DNA from: Chloroflexota bacterium
GTDB lineage: Bacteria > Chloroflexota > Limnocylindria > Limnocylindrales > CSP1-4
Assembly (NCBI GenBank): GCA_016191345.1
Contig: JACPOU010000028.1
Coordinates: forward strand, 1-45,513
Direction: 5' to 3'
Length of the DNA: 45,513 nt
Below the pieces are notes generated by a model. It was not told the origin of the DNA, did not search any database, and saw only the letters and a list, made by a program, of their open reading frames with translations. A program made the translations under genes and the position numbers. This document shows positions 17,461 through 24,431 of this stretch, in pieces. Within the stretch, counting starts at the first letter, position 1. Every line of letters starts with the position of its first letter.

Positions 17461-18507
17461 TCAGGCGGGACGGAGGATCGCGATGACGACCACGGCGAGA
17501 TAGACGATGTAGAACAGGCCGCCGATCAGCAGGCCCTTGCCGTGGAGCTTCCCGCTCCGCGCCATCGGGATGAAGATGAAGGCGCTGGACAGGAACGCCA
17601 TCCCCGCCGACGCGAAGGCGATGTACGTGCCCGGGCCGGCGACCCAGGCCGCGGGCGCGAGGACGAGCGCGACGACGGTCGGGATGCTGGCCTGGAAGAC
17701 CATCGCCCCGGTGATGTTGCCCATCGCGAGCGTGTCCTTGCCCTGCCGGACCCAGATGATCGAGTTGAACTTCTCGGGCAGCTCGGTTGCGATCGGCGCG
17801 ACGACGAGCGCGAGCAGGACCTCGTCCACCCCGAGGATCGTGGCGACGCGCTCCACGGAGTCCACGAACGCCACGGCACCGACGATGATCAGCCCGAGCG
17901 CCGCGAGGACCTGCAGGTTGACGACGCGCAGGCGTGGCGTCCCGGGCTCGCGCCGGTGGGCCGGGTCGAGCTTCCGGAACCGCAGCGGGGCGAGATCCTC
18001 GGCGTCGACGTCGGGGTCGGCCTCGAAGTGGCGCTTGACGTAGAGCGCGTAGAGCACGATGAGGGCCGCGGCCGCCACGAGCTTCGGCCAGGTCGGTTCG
18101 GAAGGCAGGAACGCGGCCGCGATCGCGATCGCGTAGGCGATCCCGAACGCGCCCATGTCCGTGCGAAGGACGTCGGTATCGACCGGCATCACGTCGCCGG
18201 CGGGCCGTTGGCGGGCCTGGATCAGGACGGCGACACCGGTGACGAACATCGCCAGGGTTGCCAGCATGAACGGGGCGCCGAGGATCGCCCCGACGCCGAC
18301 CTCGTCGCGCGAACCGCCCTGCGAGAACGCGATGGCGACGATCGGGATCATCGTCTCGGGAAGCGCGGTGCCGACGGCCGCGAGCACGGATCCAACCGCT
18401 CCCTCGGCGAGCTCGAGCTTCCGGCCGAACCACTCGATGCCGTTCGTGAAGAGCTCGGCCCCGATCAGGATGATGACGAACGAGACAAGCAGGACGATGA
18501 GTTCCAC
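17461..18507 (-). CDS. CaCA-family sodium/calcium exchanger-like protein
   Basis: CaCA proteins exchange Ca2+ or other cations against Na+ or H+ across the inner membrane. The 348-residue protein has about ten hydrophobic segments in two halves. Both alpha repeats are visible: AVGTALPETMIPIVA near residue 45 and APIATELPEKFNSII near 245, each with the ion-coordinating Glu after a small-residue/Pro turn. The second is followed by MGNITGAMVFQASIP. A roughly 60-residue cytoplasmic loop (about 155-205) links the halves. The start is GTG 18507, 3 bases after the DUF1634 gene stop, so it is probably cotranscribed with the two upstream membrane genes. Confidence 0.88.
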   Translation of the reverse strand: MELIVLLVSFVIILIGAELFTNGIEWFGRKLELAEGAVGSVLAAVGTALPETMIPIVAIAFSQGGSRDEVGVGAILGAPFMLATLAMFVTGVAVLIQARQRPAGDVMPVDTDVLRTDMGAFGIAYAIAIAAAFLPSEPTWPKLVAAAALIVLYALYVKRHFEADPDVDAEDLAPLRFRKLDPAHRREPGTPRLRVVNLQVLAALGLIIVGAVAFVDSVERVATILGVDEVLLALVVAPIATELPEKFNSIIWVRQGKDTLAMGNITGAMVFQASIPTVVALVLAPAAWVAGPGTYIAFASAGMAFLSSAFIFIPMARSGKLHGKGLLIGGLFYIVYLAVVVIAILRPA

Positions 18508-18510
18508 GGG

Positions 18511-18906
18511 TCAGCCTGCCGCGAGACCGGTGAGGACGCCGAGGACGATCACACCGAGGATCATCGCCGAAACCGCGGCCATCGTCCGCTCGCCGGCCCG
18601 CCAGTACCCGACGAGCGAGGCCGCCACGCGTGCCGCGGGGGTGGCGAGGACCATGACGAGCCCGAGCCACAGCCAGCCGCCCGGCTGGAGCGTCACGACG
18701 TCGGTGAGGATCCGACCGGGCTCGAAGGCGGGCGCGGCGGCAAGTGGCGAGATCCCGCCGATCGTCATGAGGGCGACCCCGACGGCGATCAGCCCAACCG
18801 AACCGAGCGTGCCCACCGTGAGGACGCGCCCGATCGTCGACTCGAGTGACGGCGGCCTTCCCGCGGCGTGAGCCGCGACGGGCGGCGGGGCCGCCGGGCC
18901 GGCCAT
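18511..18906 (-). CDS. DUF1634-type small membrane protein
   Basis: The 131-residue protein has three predicted membrane helices (about 29-50, 77-95 and 107-128) with GWLWLGLVMVLATPAARV in the middle one. This arrangement is that of DUF1634 proteins, which are often encoded beside TauE/SafE permeases. Its start codon shares one base with the stop of the TauE/SafE gene (TGATG), so the two products are likely made together and may form one transporter. The family assignment rests on size, topology and neighbour, plus recognisable residues, not on a search. Confidence 0.75.
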   Translation of the reverse strand: MAGPAAPPPVAAHAAGRPPSLESTIGRVLTVGTLGSVGLIAVGVALMTIGGISPLAAAPAFEPGRILTDVVTLQPGGWLWLGLVMVLATPAARVAASLVGYWRAGERTMAAVSAMILGVIVLGVLTGLAAG

Positions 18907-19793
18907 CAGCCGATCCCCAGGGCGCGACGGGCCATCTGGAAGGCGGTGTAGGCCAGGATCGCGACGAAGAGGAACCGCAGGACCCGAAGGTCGATCCGGT
19001 GGCCGATCCGCGACCCGATCGACGCGCCGACGAACACCCCGACGGCCGTGGGTCCGGCCACGAACGGGTCGATGCCGCCCCTGATGAGGTAGATGATCGC
19101 GCTCGTCGACGCGGTGATCCCGATCATGAGGTTGCTCGTCGCGGTCGCGACCCGGAGCGGGACGCCCATGGCGAGGTGCATGACCGGCACCTTCACGATC
19201 CCGCCGCCAACGCCCAGCAGGGCGGACACCAGCCCCGCCCCGACGCTCCCGACAGCGCCTGCAAGCGGACGATGGATCTCGTAGTCGGCCCCCGCCAGTC
19301 CCTGGAAGAACGTCCGCTGAACCGCGACCGGGGCTGTGGCTGGCGGCTCGGCCACGTCACCGGGCGCCGCGGCCAGGCCGCTGTCCGACGCGGCGAGCTC
19401 GGCGGTCGACTCGCCCGCGACGGGCGTCGTGCGGCCCGCCGCCCGGAACATCGTGATCGCCACGTAGGCCATGAGGACGGCGAAGAGGCCGGCCAGGACC
19501 CGCTGGTCCAGGAGGAAGGCCACGAGCCCGCCGATGAGCGCCCCGATCGCCGTGAAGAGCTCCAGCACCATCCCGAGGCGCAGGTTCGCCACGCGGCGCT
19601 CGAGGAAGACGCCCGCCGCGGCACCGCTCGTCATGATCACGCAGACGAGCGAGACGCCGATCGCGTCCCGGAGCGGCAGGTTGAAGATCAACGTCAGGAA
19701 CGGGACGATGAGGATCCCGCCGCCCAGCCCCAGCAGGGAGCCGAAGATGCCCACGCCGATTCCGCCCGCGATCAGGAAGAGGCTGATCTCCAC
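18906..19793 (-). CDS. TauE/SafE-family anion permease
   Basis: These permeases export or import sulfite, organosulfonates or related anions. The 295-residue protein has eight or so helices in two halves, each opening with the glycine-rich signature: GSLLGLGGGILIVPFL near residue 20 and SALLGVGGGIVKVPVMH near 190. A Pro/Ala/Glu-rich cytoplasmic loop (about 120-160) separates them. The start is GTG 19793 with GAGAGG upstream. It follows rpsR by 54 bases on the same strand. The transported ion cannot be deduced. Confidence 0.88.
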   Translation of the reverse strand: MEISLFLIAGGIGVGIFGSLLGLGGGILIVPFLTLIFNLPLRDAIGVSLVCVIMTSGAAAGVFLERRVANLRLGMVLELFTAIGALIGGLVAFLLDQRVLAGLFAVLMAYVAITMFRAAGRTTPVAGESTAELAASDSGLAAAPGDVAEPPATAPVAVQRTFFQGLAGADYEIHRPLAGAVGSVGAGLVSALLGVGGGIVKVPVMHLAMGVPLRVATATSNLMIGITASTSAIIYLIRGGIDPFVAGPTAVGVFVGASIGSRIGHRIDLRVLRFLFVAILAYTAFQMARRALGIG

Positions 19794-19847
19794 GGCGTCC
19801 TCTCGCGATCCGGGCGGCTCAGCGGTCCAGTGGACGGCAGGCGGCCA

Positions 19848-20117
19848 TCAGGGTCGGAGGTGCTGCGGGGCGTACGGGAGGAGGGCGACGTGCCGGGCCC
19901 GCTTCAGGGCCACGGACAGCTCGCGCTGGTGGCCGGCGCAGGTGCCCGTCTTGCGGCGGGGCTCGATCTTGGCCCGCTCCGACAGGTAGCGGCGGAGGCG
20001 GTTGACCTCCTTGTAGTCGATCTGGACGGTCTTGTCGGCGCAGAACGAGCACACCTTTCGGCGGCGTCGGTCGCGGTAGAAGTCGTCTCGCTTGCGCGAT
20101 CGGGGTGCTGCGGGCAT
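19848..20117 (-). CDS. rpsR: 30S ribosomal protein S18
   Basis: S18 binds S6 and 16S rRNA in the platform of the small subunit. The 89-residue protein has the basic start, a CSFC motif at 23-26 and the conserved [21 protein letters not shown] core. A further Cys in [11 protein letters not shown] and the [11 protein letters not shown] ending follow. The four-Cys pattern is incomplete but compatible with the zinc-binding form. GAGGAG lies 7 bases before the ATG. It is third in rpsF-ssb-rpsR; rplI does not follow. Confidence 0.97.
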   Translation of the reverse strand: MPAAPRSRKRDDFYRDRRRRKVCSFCADKTVQIDYKEVNRLRRYLSERAKIEPRRKTGTCAGHQRELSVALKRARHVALLPYAPQHLRP

Positions 20118-20191
20118 CGATGGTCTCCTCGGGCGCCGCGGGGCGCCGGCAGGTCAGAGGGTCAGAAGGTCAGTGGATCGGGCAGTCGGGG

Positions 20192-20647
20192 TCAGAACGG
20201 CAGCTCGTCGATCTCGGTGTCGTCGAAGCCGGCACGGGGCTGGCCAGCCCCGGCCGGGGCTCCGGTGGCCGCGCCCGGTGCGCCGGCCGGCGCACCCGCG
20301 AACGTCCCGTCCTGCTCGCGGCGATCGAGCGGCACGACGGCCTCCGCCGTGATCTCGAGGGACAGGCCCTTCCGGCCGTCCTTGGTCTCGTACTCGCGGG
20401 TCCGGAAGCGCCCGTCCACGAGGACGCGGCTGCCCTTGCGGAGCTGCTCGGCGGAGCGCTCGGCGCGATCGCCCCAGACGCTGACCCGGAACCAGTCCGT
20501 GGCCTCGACCCACTCGTTGGTCTGCTGGTTCTTGGTGGACTGGTTGACCGCGACGCTGAACTCCGTCACCGGGCGGCCGTTCGGGGTGTAGCGGAGCTCG
20601 GGATCGCGCCCGAGATTGCCGACGATCTGGATCTTGCAGAACGCCAC
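20192..20647 (-). CDS. ssb: Single-stranded DNA-binding protein
   Basis: SSB coats single-stranded DNA in replication and repair and recruits partners through its C-terminal tail. The 151-residue protein has the OB fold (about 1-108, starting CKIQIVGNLGRDPELRYT), a Gly/Ala/Pro-rich linker with repeated GAPAGAP, and the acidic end DDTEIDELPF. The tail ends in LPF rather than the more common IPF. The start is GTG 20647 with GGGAGG 6 bases upstream, immediately after rpsF. Confidence 0.97.
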   Translation of the reverse strand: MAFCKIQIVGNLGRDPELRYTPNGRPVTEFSVAVNQSTKNQQTNEWVEATDWFRVSVWGDRAERSAEQLRKGSRVLVDGRFRTREYETKDGRKGLSLEITAEAVVPLDRREQDGTFAGAPAGAPGAATGAPAGAGQPRAGFDDTEIDELPF

Positions 20648-20659
20648 AGCTCGCCTCCC

Positions 20660-21088
20660 TCAGTCGATGGCGGCCGGGGCCGCCTCGCTCTCGGACTCGT
20701 CGATTCGCTCGGTGCCGTCGTCATCGTCCGGCTCGTCCTCGGCAGACGGCAGGTCCCCATCGTCGGCGCCGTCGAGGCCGTCCTCGCCGCGGGCCTTCGA
20801 CGGGCGCTCCTGGCGGATGACGAGATGCCGGAGCACCTCCTCCGTGATGAGCAGGCTGCGCTCGATCTCGATGATGGTGTTCGCCGGCGCCTCGAAGACG
20901 ATGATGTGGTACGAGCCCTCGCGGTATCGCTCGATGGGATACGCGAGCCGCCGGCGGCCCCACGGGGCGACCTTGACGATCTGGCCGCCGTCGGTCGAGA
21001 TCTGGCGGGTCGCGCGATCGACGATCGCGGCAATTCGCTCGTCCGGCGCGTCCGGCCGGAGCACGAGCATGAGTTCATAGCGGCGCAT
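20660..21088 (-). CDS. rpsF: 30S ribosomal protein S6
   Basis: S6 pairs with S18 on the ribosomal platform. The 142-residue protein starts MRRYELMLVLRPD and has the conserved GRRRLAYPIERYREGSYHI core to about residue 95. An acidic Asp/Glu-rich tail of about 40 residues then follows, of the kind that can be modified or act as a low-complexity extension. I chose ATG 21088 with AGGAG 9 bases upstream; the frame is open for 47 more codons to 21229, but those read through the promoter region. It heads rpsF-ssb-rpsR. Confidence 0.96.
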   Translation of the reverse strand: MRRYELMLVLRPDAPDERIAAIVDRATRQISTDGGQIVKVAPWGRRRLAYPIERYREGSYHIIVFEAPANTIIEIERSLLITEEVLRHLVIRQERPSKARGEDGLDGADDGDLPSAEDEPDDDDGTERIDESESEAAPAAID

Positions 21089-21159
21089 GGCCGTCTGCTC
21101 CTTCCTGTGGGAATGCCCCGCTGAAACGTCGTTGACGCGGAGCCGAAAGGTCGACCGGG

Positions 21160-21165
21160 AGTCTA
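21160..21165 (-). promoter_or_regulatory. -10 box for rpsF-ssb-rpsR
   Basis: The minus strand reads TAGACT, giving a leader of about 65 bases. The same hexamer precedes lemA and the Val tRNA gene. It lies back to back with the TATCCT box at 21183-21188. Confidence 0.45.
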
Positions 21166-21182
21166 GCACGCGAACGGCGATG

Positions 21183-21188
21183 TATCCT
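21183..21188 (+). promoter_or_regulatory. -10 box and leader hairpin for the CpaE-like gene
   Basis: TATCCT is followed by a leader of about 55 bases. The leader contains a 7-bp hairpin, CGCCGGC (21196-21202) with GCCGGCG (21210-21216), before the GTG start at 21250. The function of the hairpin is unknown. Confidence 0.4.
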
Positions 21189-21249
21189 CTGGACCCGCCG
21201 GCGATTAGCGCCGGCGTCTTCGAGCCCATCCGACCGTACCGGGGATCAC

Positions 21250-22464
21250 GTGGCCAGCAGCCGCATCCTGCTCATCTCCGACACCGGCACCGATACCGTG
21301 GGCGTCGCCCTCGAGACCCCCGGCCATGCCGTGACCCACATCGAGGCGGTCGCGGACGTCGTCGACGCCGCCGCCTTCGAGGTCGTCGTCCTCGATCTCG
21401 AGGGCGACGCGAGCCGCGCCATGGCGGCCTGCCGGGAGGTCCGCGAGTCCGCGCTCGGTGACATCCCCATCCTCGCCCTGAACCGCTCGGACGACGTGGA
21501 GGACCGGATCGGCCTCCTCGAGGCCGGCGCCGATGATGTCATGCCCCGCCCGTTCGATGCCCGGGAGCTCGACGCCCGGGTGGAGGCGCTGGCCCTCCGG
21601 TACCAGCGATCGCACGACATGTCGGGCGGCCGGGGCTCCTCGCCGGTCATCACCGATCGCAACCTGACCGAGCACCGGACGATCGTCGTCTACTCGCCCA
21701 AGGGCGGCGTCGGCACGACCACGGTGGCCGTCAACATCGCCGTCGCGCTCGCCAACCGCGATCCGGACCGCGTCGCGATCGTCGACCTCGACCTCCAGTT
21801 CGGCCAGGTATCCACGCACCTGAACATCCCGCCCCGCCTCTCGGTCGCCGAGCTGGCCAGGGACGAGGTGGCGTTGCGCGACGGGAACGTCCTCCAGACG
21901 TACACGGACCGGCACGCGTCCGGCCTGGCCGTGCTGGCGGCGCCCCACGCCCCCGACGCCGCCAGCGGCGTCACCGGAGCGAACGTCCAGCAGATCCTCG
22001 ACACCCTCAGCAAGACGTATCGGTACGTCGTCGTGGATGCGGGGTCCGTGCTCGACGGTCGGTCGGAGACGGCCATCACGAAGGCGACCGACCTCGTCAT
22101 CGTCGTGACGCCCGAGTTCCCGGCCCTCAAGGCGGTCCACGCGCTCCGCGAGCTCCTCCAGGCGGACGCGGACCAGGTCGCCGAGACGTCCTTCGTCCTC
22201 AACCAGATCTTCGCCCGCGAGATCCTGCGGATCCGCGACATCGAGGAAGCCCTCGGCACCAAGGTTGCGTCGACGATCCCGTACGACGCCTTCGCCTTCC
22301 TGAAGAGCGTCAACGAGGGTGTCCCGGTCGTCATCGGAGCGCCGCGCACGCCGGCAGCGGAGCACCTGTCCCGACTGGCGCTGGCCCTCGCCGGGGTCGT
22401 CGTCGCGGACGCCGGGGCGCCGAAGAAGCCGAAGGGGCTCGGCGGCCTCTTCGGTCGCGGCTGA
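21250..22464 (+). CDS. CpaE/TadZ-like protein: receiver-like domain plus ParA-type ATPase
   Basis: TadZ/CpaE proteins position Flp/Tad pilus machinery at the membrane. The 404-residue protein has an N-terminal receiver-like domain (about 4-115): VVVLDLEGD holds the would-be phosphoacceptor Asp, and the usual KPF motif is RPF in DVMPRPFDARELDARV. A ParA/MinD-type ATPase follows (about 140-385) with a deviant Walker A SPKGGVGTTTVA and VDLDLQFGQVSTHL. A C-terminal KKPKGLGGLFGRG ending could bind membrane. The GTG at 21250 is the first plausible start. No other tad genes are in the window, so a pilus role is only suggested. Confidence 0.85.
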   Translation: MASSRILLISDTGTDTVGVALETPGHAVTHIEAVADVVDAAAFEVVVLDLEGDASRAMAACREVRESALGDIPILALNRSDDVEDRIGLLEAGADDVMPRPFDARELDARVEALALRYQRSHDMSGGRGSSPVITDRNLTEHRTIVVYSPKGGVGTTTVAVNIAVALANRDPDRVAIVDLDLQFGQVSTHLNIPPRLSVAELARDEVALRDGNVLQTYTDRHASGLAVLAAPHAPDAASGVTGANVQQILDTLSKTYRYVVVDAGSVLDGRSETAITKATDLVIVVTPEFPALKAVHALRELLQADADQVAETSFVLNQIFAREILRIRDIEEALGTKVASTIPYDAFAFLKSVNEGVPVVIGAPRTPAAEHLSRLALALAGVVVADAGAPKKPKGLGGLFGRG

Positions 22465-22475
22465 GCGGCCGCCGA

Positions 22476-22559
22476 CCCCGCCGTTCGAGCCCCGCCGTTC
22501 GAGACCCGCCGTTCGAGCCCCGCCGGGCGAGCCGCGCCGGGCGAGCCGCGCCGGGAGCC
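22476..22559. repeat. 14-bp tandem array (six copies)
   Basis: The unit ccccgccgttcgag occurs at 22476 and 22490, then with changes at 22504, 22518, 22532 and 22546. The divergence is graded: the last three copies replace gttc with gggc. The array fills the spacer between the CpaE-like gene and the small membrane protein gene, and its last copy supplies the GGGAG ribosome site. Confidence 0.85.
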
Positions 22560-22562
22560 GCG

Positions 22563-22787
22563 ATGCTGAACACCGCCCCCCGGATCCTGCTCGCCCCCTG
22601 GATCGCGGGCTTCCTCCTCGTCTCCTGCGCGCCGCTCTACACGGACGGCGCGATCGGGTTCTTCGGCCTGGTCACCGGCGTTGTCCTGCTCGTGCCGTGG
22701 CTCGTCGGAGTCGCGGTCCTCGCGATCCTCATCTGGCTCACGAACCCGGGTCGAGGTCGGTTCGAGCCGCCGCGCGGGCCGCGCTGA
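22563..22787 (+). CDS. Small hydrophobic membrane protein, possible lipoprotein
   Basis: The 74-residue product is not a family I recognise. It has two hydrophobic stretches (about 8-24 and 32-60) and a basic C-terminal tail. The first resembles a signal peptide ending in the lipobox-like LVSC at 19-22, so it could be either a lipoprotein or a two-helix membrane protein. GGGAG lies 7 bases before the ATG. It follows the CpaE-like gene by 98 bases, on the same strand, and could be cotranscribed. Confidence 0.6.
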   Translation: MLNTAPRILLAPWIAGFLLVSCAPLYTDGAIGFFGLVTGVVLLVPWLVGVAVLAILIWLTNPGRGRFEPPRGPR

Positions 22788-23124
22788 GAGCGACCCGGCG
22801 GGTGCGCCCATTGCGGTGGGACCCGATCCCGGGCCGGCGGGGGCGGTGCGGCCCGTGCGTGTGACGCACATTCCTCCGTCCGAAGGCGCCTGACGCTCGG
22901 CCGACGCGCGGCATCTGTGCCTCGCAGCCACCGATCCGCCCGGACAGGGCTGGTCGCCACCCCGTTTCGCCGCAATCGAGGCGCTTGGAGCCCGAAATCG
23001 TGGCCGGCAGGCACGGGCACGAACCGAGCGACATCCCGCGGTGAGCGACATCCCGCGGTGAGCGACATCCCGCGGTGAGCGACATCCCGCGGTCGGGGGG
23101 CCTCGCGGCCTGGGCCGGACCTTG
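22788..23124. other. Spacer without a recognisable gene
   Basis: About 340 bases between the small membrane protein gene and the Leu(UAA) tRNA. It holds a 6-bp inverted repeat (22855-22869) and the 17-bp tandem array (23026-23093). Open frames here are short, lack ribosome sites and have shadow-like composition. Confidence 0.6.
23026..23093. repeat. 17-bp perfect tandem array (four copies)
   Basis: gagcgacatcccgcggt is repeated four times with no mismatch. Each unit contains the palindrome ccgcgg. It lies 31 bases from the 3' end of the Leu(UAA) tRNA gene. A 17-bp period is not a multiple of three, so it is unlikely to be coding. Confidence 0.9.
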
Positions 23125-23207
23125 TACCGGAGGAGGGAGTCGAACCCTCACGCCCTTTCGGGCGGCCGATTTTAAGTCGGCTGCGTCTGCCGTTCCGCCA
23201 CTCCGGC
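23125..23207 (-). tRNA. tRNA-Leu (anticodon UAA), no encoded CCA
   Basis: An 83-base class II tRNA. The acceptor GCCGGAG pairs with CTCCGGU (G1-U72 wobble), the anticodon loop reads CUUAAAA (UAA), and there is a long variable arm and a TTCGACT T-loop. The discriminator A is followed by CAA rather than CCA, unlike the other seven tRNA genes here. A TACGCT box (23214-23219) ends 6 bases before the mature 5' end. Confidence 0.95.
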
Positions 23208-23213
23208 CCGGGC

Positions 23214-23219
23214 AGCGTA
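23214..23219 (-). promoter_or_regulatory. Possible -10 box for tRNA-Leu(UAA)
   Basis: TACGCT on the minus strand lies 6 bases before the mature tRNA 5' end, so transcription may begin at or next to +1 of the tRNA. It matches the consensus at only three of six positions. Confidence 0.3.
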
Positions 23220-23227
23220 GCCGATGG

Positions 23228-23779
23228 TCAGGCCGGCGGGGCGGCCGCCGGGTCCGACGTCGCGGCTCGGTCGCGGGTCGTGCCCAGCTGCGCGGCCGCG
23301 GGATCGGCGACCAGTCCCCCACCCCGGACCGTCGCGCCGACGACCATCGCGGCCCCGATCAGGACGACGTTCTTGATGATGTACTGGCCCTCGAGGGTCG
23401 GCGCGAACGGGAATGTCGTGAAGGTCTCGGCCGGGAAGAGGACCAGCGGCGTCATCGTTCCGAGCATCTGGACGACGAGGAGCAGCAGGGTGGCCCGCAT
23501 GAGCCGCCCGGTGAGGAGCCCGAGCCCGATGAGGCTCTCCCACGTCGCGAGGCCGGGCATCGACACGGACGGCCCGATCGAGCCGCCACTCAGCTGCTCG
23601 ATCGTCCGGGCCGCGAGCATTTCGGCCGGGCTGGCACCCGGAAAGAACTTCAGGGCGCCGAACCAGAGGAAGACGACGCCGAGGCCGATGCGGAGCACGG
23701 GCACGCCGGCCCGGGCCAGCGCGGCGGTGATGCGGACGTCGATGGGTTCGAAGGGTGCCGGGAGGCGGGATGAATTCAT
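23228..23779 (-). CDS. DoxX-like four-helix membrane protein
   Basis: The 183-residue protein has four membrane helices (about 26-45, 76-93, 97-116 and 133-153). The first carries RIGLGVVFLWFGALKFFPG, a segment characteristic of DoxX/DUF417-type proteins. The last carries YIIKNVVLIGAAMVVGA. Such proteins are linked to membrane redox or quinone-related processes, but the exact role is not settled. A TAGCCT box (23786-23791) ends 6 bases before the ATG, again suggesting a leaderless message. It is a single gene between two tRNA genes. Confidence 0.82.
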   Translation of the reverse strand: MNSSRLPAPFEPIDVRITAALARAGVPVLRIGLGVVFLWFGALKFFPGASPAEMLAARTIEQLSGGSIGPSVSMPGLATWESLIGLGLLTGRLMRATLLLLVVQMLGTMTPLVLFPAETFTTFPFAPTLEGQYIIKNVVLIGAAMVVGATVRGGGLVADPAAAQLGTTRDRAATSDPAAAPPA

Positions 23780-23785
23780 GGATCG

Positions 23786-23791
23786 AGGCTA
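23786..23791 (-). promoter_or_regulatory. -10 box for a probable leaderless DoxX-like transcript
   Basis: TAGCCT on the minus strand, then 6 bases, then the ATG at 23779. The gap leaves no room for a Shine-Dalgarno sequence. Confidence 0.4.
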
Positions 23792-23870
23792 CCGCCGATC
23801 GCCGTCGGGCGCCGCGGCGCCCCGGAATCATGGGACCCGCCGGTCGCCGGCGGGTCGAGTGTCGAGGCGA

Positions 23871-23947
23871 TGGAGGCGACGAGCGGATTCGAACCGCTGA
23901 ATAGAGGTTTTGCAGACCTCCGTGTTAAGCCACTTCACCACGTCGCC
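23871..23947 (-). tRNA. tRNA-Cys (anticodon GCA), CCA encoded
   Basis: The acceptor GGCGACG/CGTCGCC, anticodon GCA in the loop after GGAGGTCT, T-loop GGTTCGAATCC, discriminator U (typical of tRNA-Cys) and an encoded CCA at 23871-23873 are all visible. Confidence 0.96.
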
Positions 23948-24049
23948 ACGGGTGGACAGCCCGGCGGATTGTGCCACAGCAGGCCGGAATCGGCCGGTCG
24001 GTGGGCGTCCCGCGGGGACGACACGGCGGCGGTCACGGGCCGGTCGAGG

Positions 24050-24123
24050 TGGTTGCCCCTCGAGGATTCGAACCTCGCCTAACGGATTCAAAGTCCGCTG
24101 TCCTACCACTAGACGAAGGGGCA
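24050..24123 (-). tRNA. tRNA-Gln (anticodon UUG), CCA encoded
   Basis: The acceptor TGCCCCT/AGGGGCA, anticodon loop CUUUGAA (UUG), T-loop GGTTCGAATCC, discriminator A and an encoded CCA at 24050-24052. Confidence 0.96.
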
Positions 24124-24170
24124 GCCGGTTCGCCTGGCGAGGGTTCGCGCGCGTGCGCAGGGCAAAGAAA

Positions 24171-24246
24171 TGGAGCGGAAGACGGGACTCGAACCCGCGA
24201 CCCTCACCTTGGCAAGGTGATGCTCTACCAACTGAGCCACTTCCGC
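24171..24246 (-). tRNA. tRNA-Gly (anticodon GCC), CCA encoded
   Basis: The acceptor GCGGAAG/CTTCCGC, anticodon GCC flanked by CCTT and AAGG, T-loop GGTTCGAGTCC, discriminator U and an encoded CCA at 24171-24173. Confidence 0.96.
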
Positions 24247-24271
24247 TCGGAGGAGCTGCGAACACCGGCGA

Positions 24272-24347
24272 TGGTGCCGAGAGCCAGGATCGAACTGGCG
24301 ACACCGCGATTTTCAGTCGCGTGCTCTACCAACTGAGCTATCTCGGC
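24272..24347 (-). tRNA. tRNA-Phe (anticodon GAA), CCA encoded
   Basis: The acceptor GCCGAGA/TCTCGGC, anticodon loop CUGAAAA (GAA), T-loop AGTTCGATCCT, discriminator A and an encoded CCA at 24272-24274. A TATCCT box on the minus strand (24389-24394) would start a precursor with a leader of about 35 bases that could include the Gly, Gln and Cys tRNAs. Confidence 0.96.
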
Positions 24348-24388
24348 CCGGTGGGCCACCTGGACCCATCGGCCCGACGGCGTGGCGG

Positions 24389-24394
24389 AGGATA
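24389..24394 (-). promoter_or_regulatory. -10 box upstream of the Phe-Gly-Gln-Cys tRNA group
   Basis: TATCCT on the minus strand, the same hexamer as before the LCP and CpaE-like genes, located in the 84-base gap between htpX and tRNA-Phe. Confidence 0.4.
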
Positions 24395-24431
24395 GCACGG
24401 GCCGCCTCGGCCCCTCAAATCGGCCCCGGAA

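Noticed and set aside
23026-23093. CRISPR array
   Set aside because: The 17-bp units are directly adjacent with no spacers and no cas genes are present.
22738-23322. Minus-strand frame over the 17-bp array and tRNA-Leu(UAA)
   Set aside because: It crosses a tRNA gene and repeats; no ribosome site or domain.
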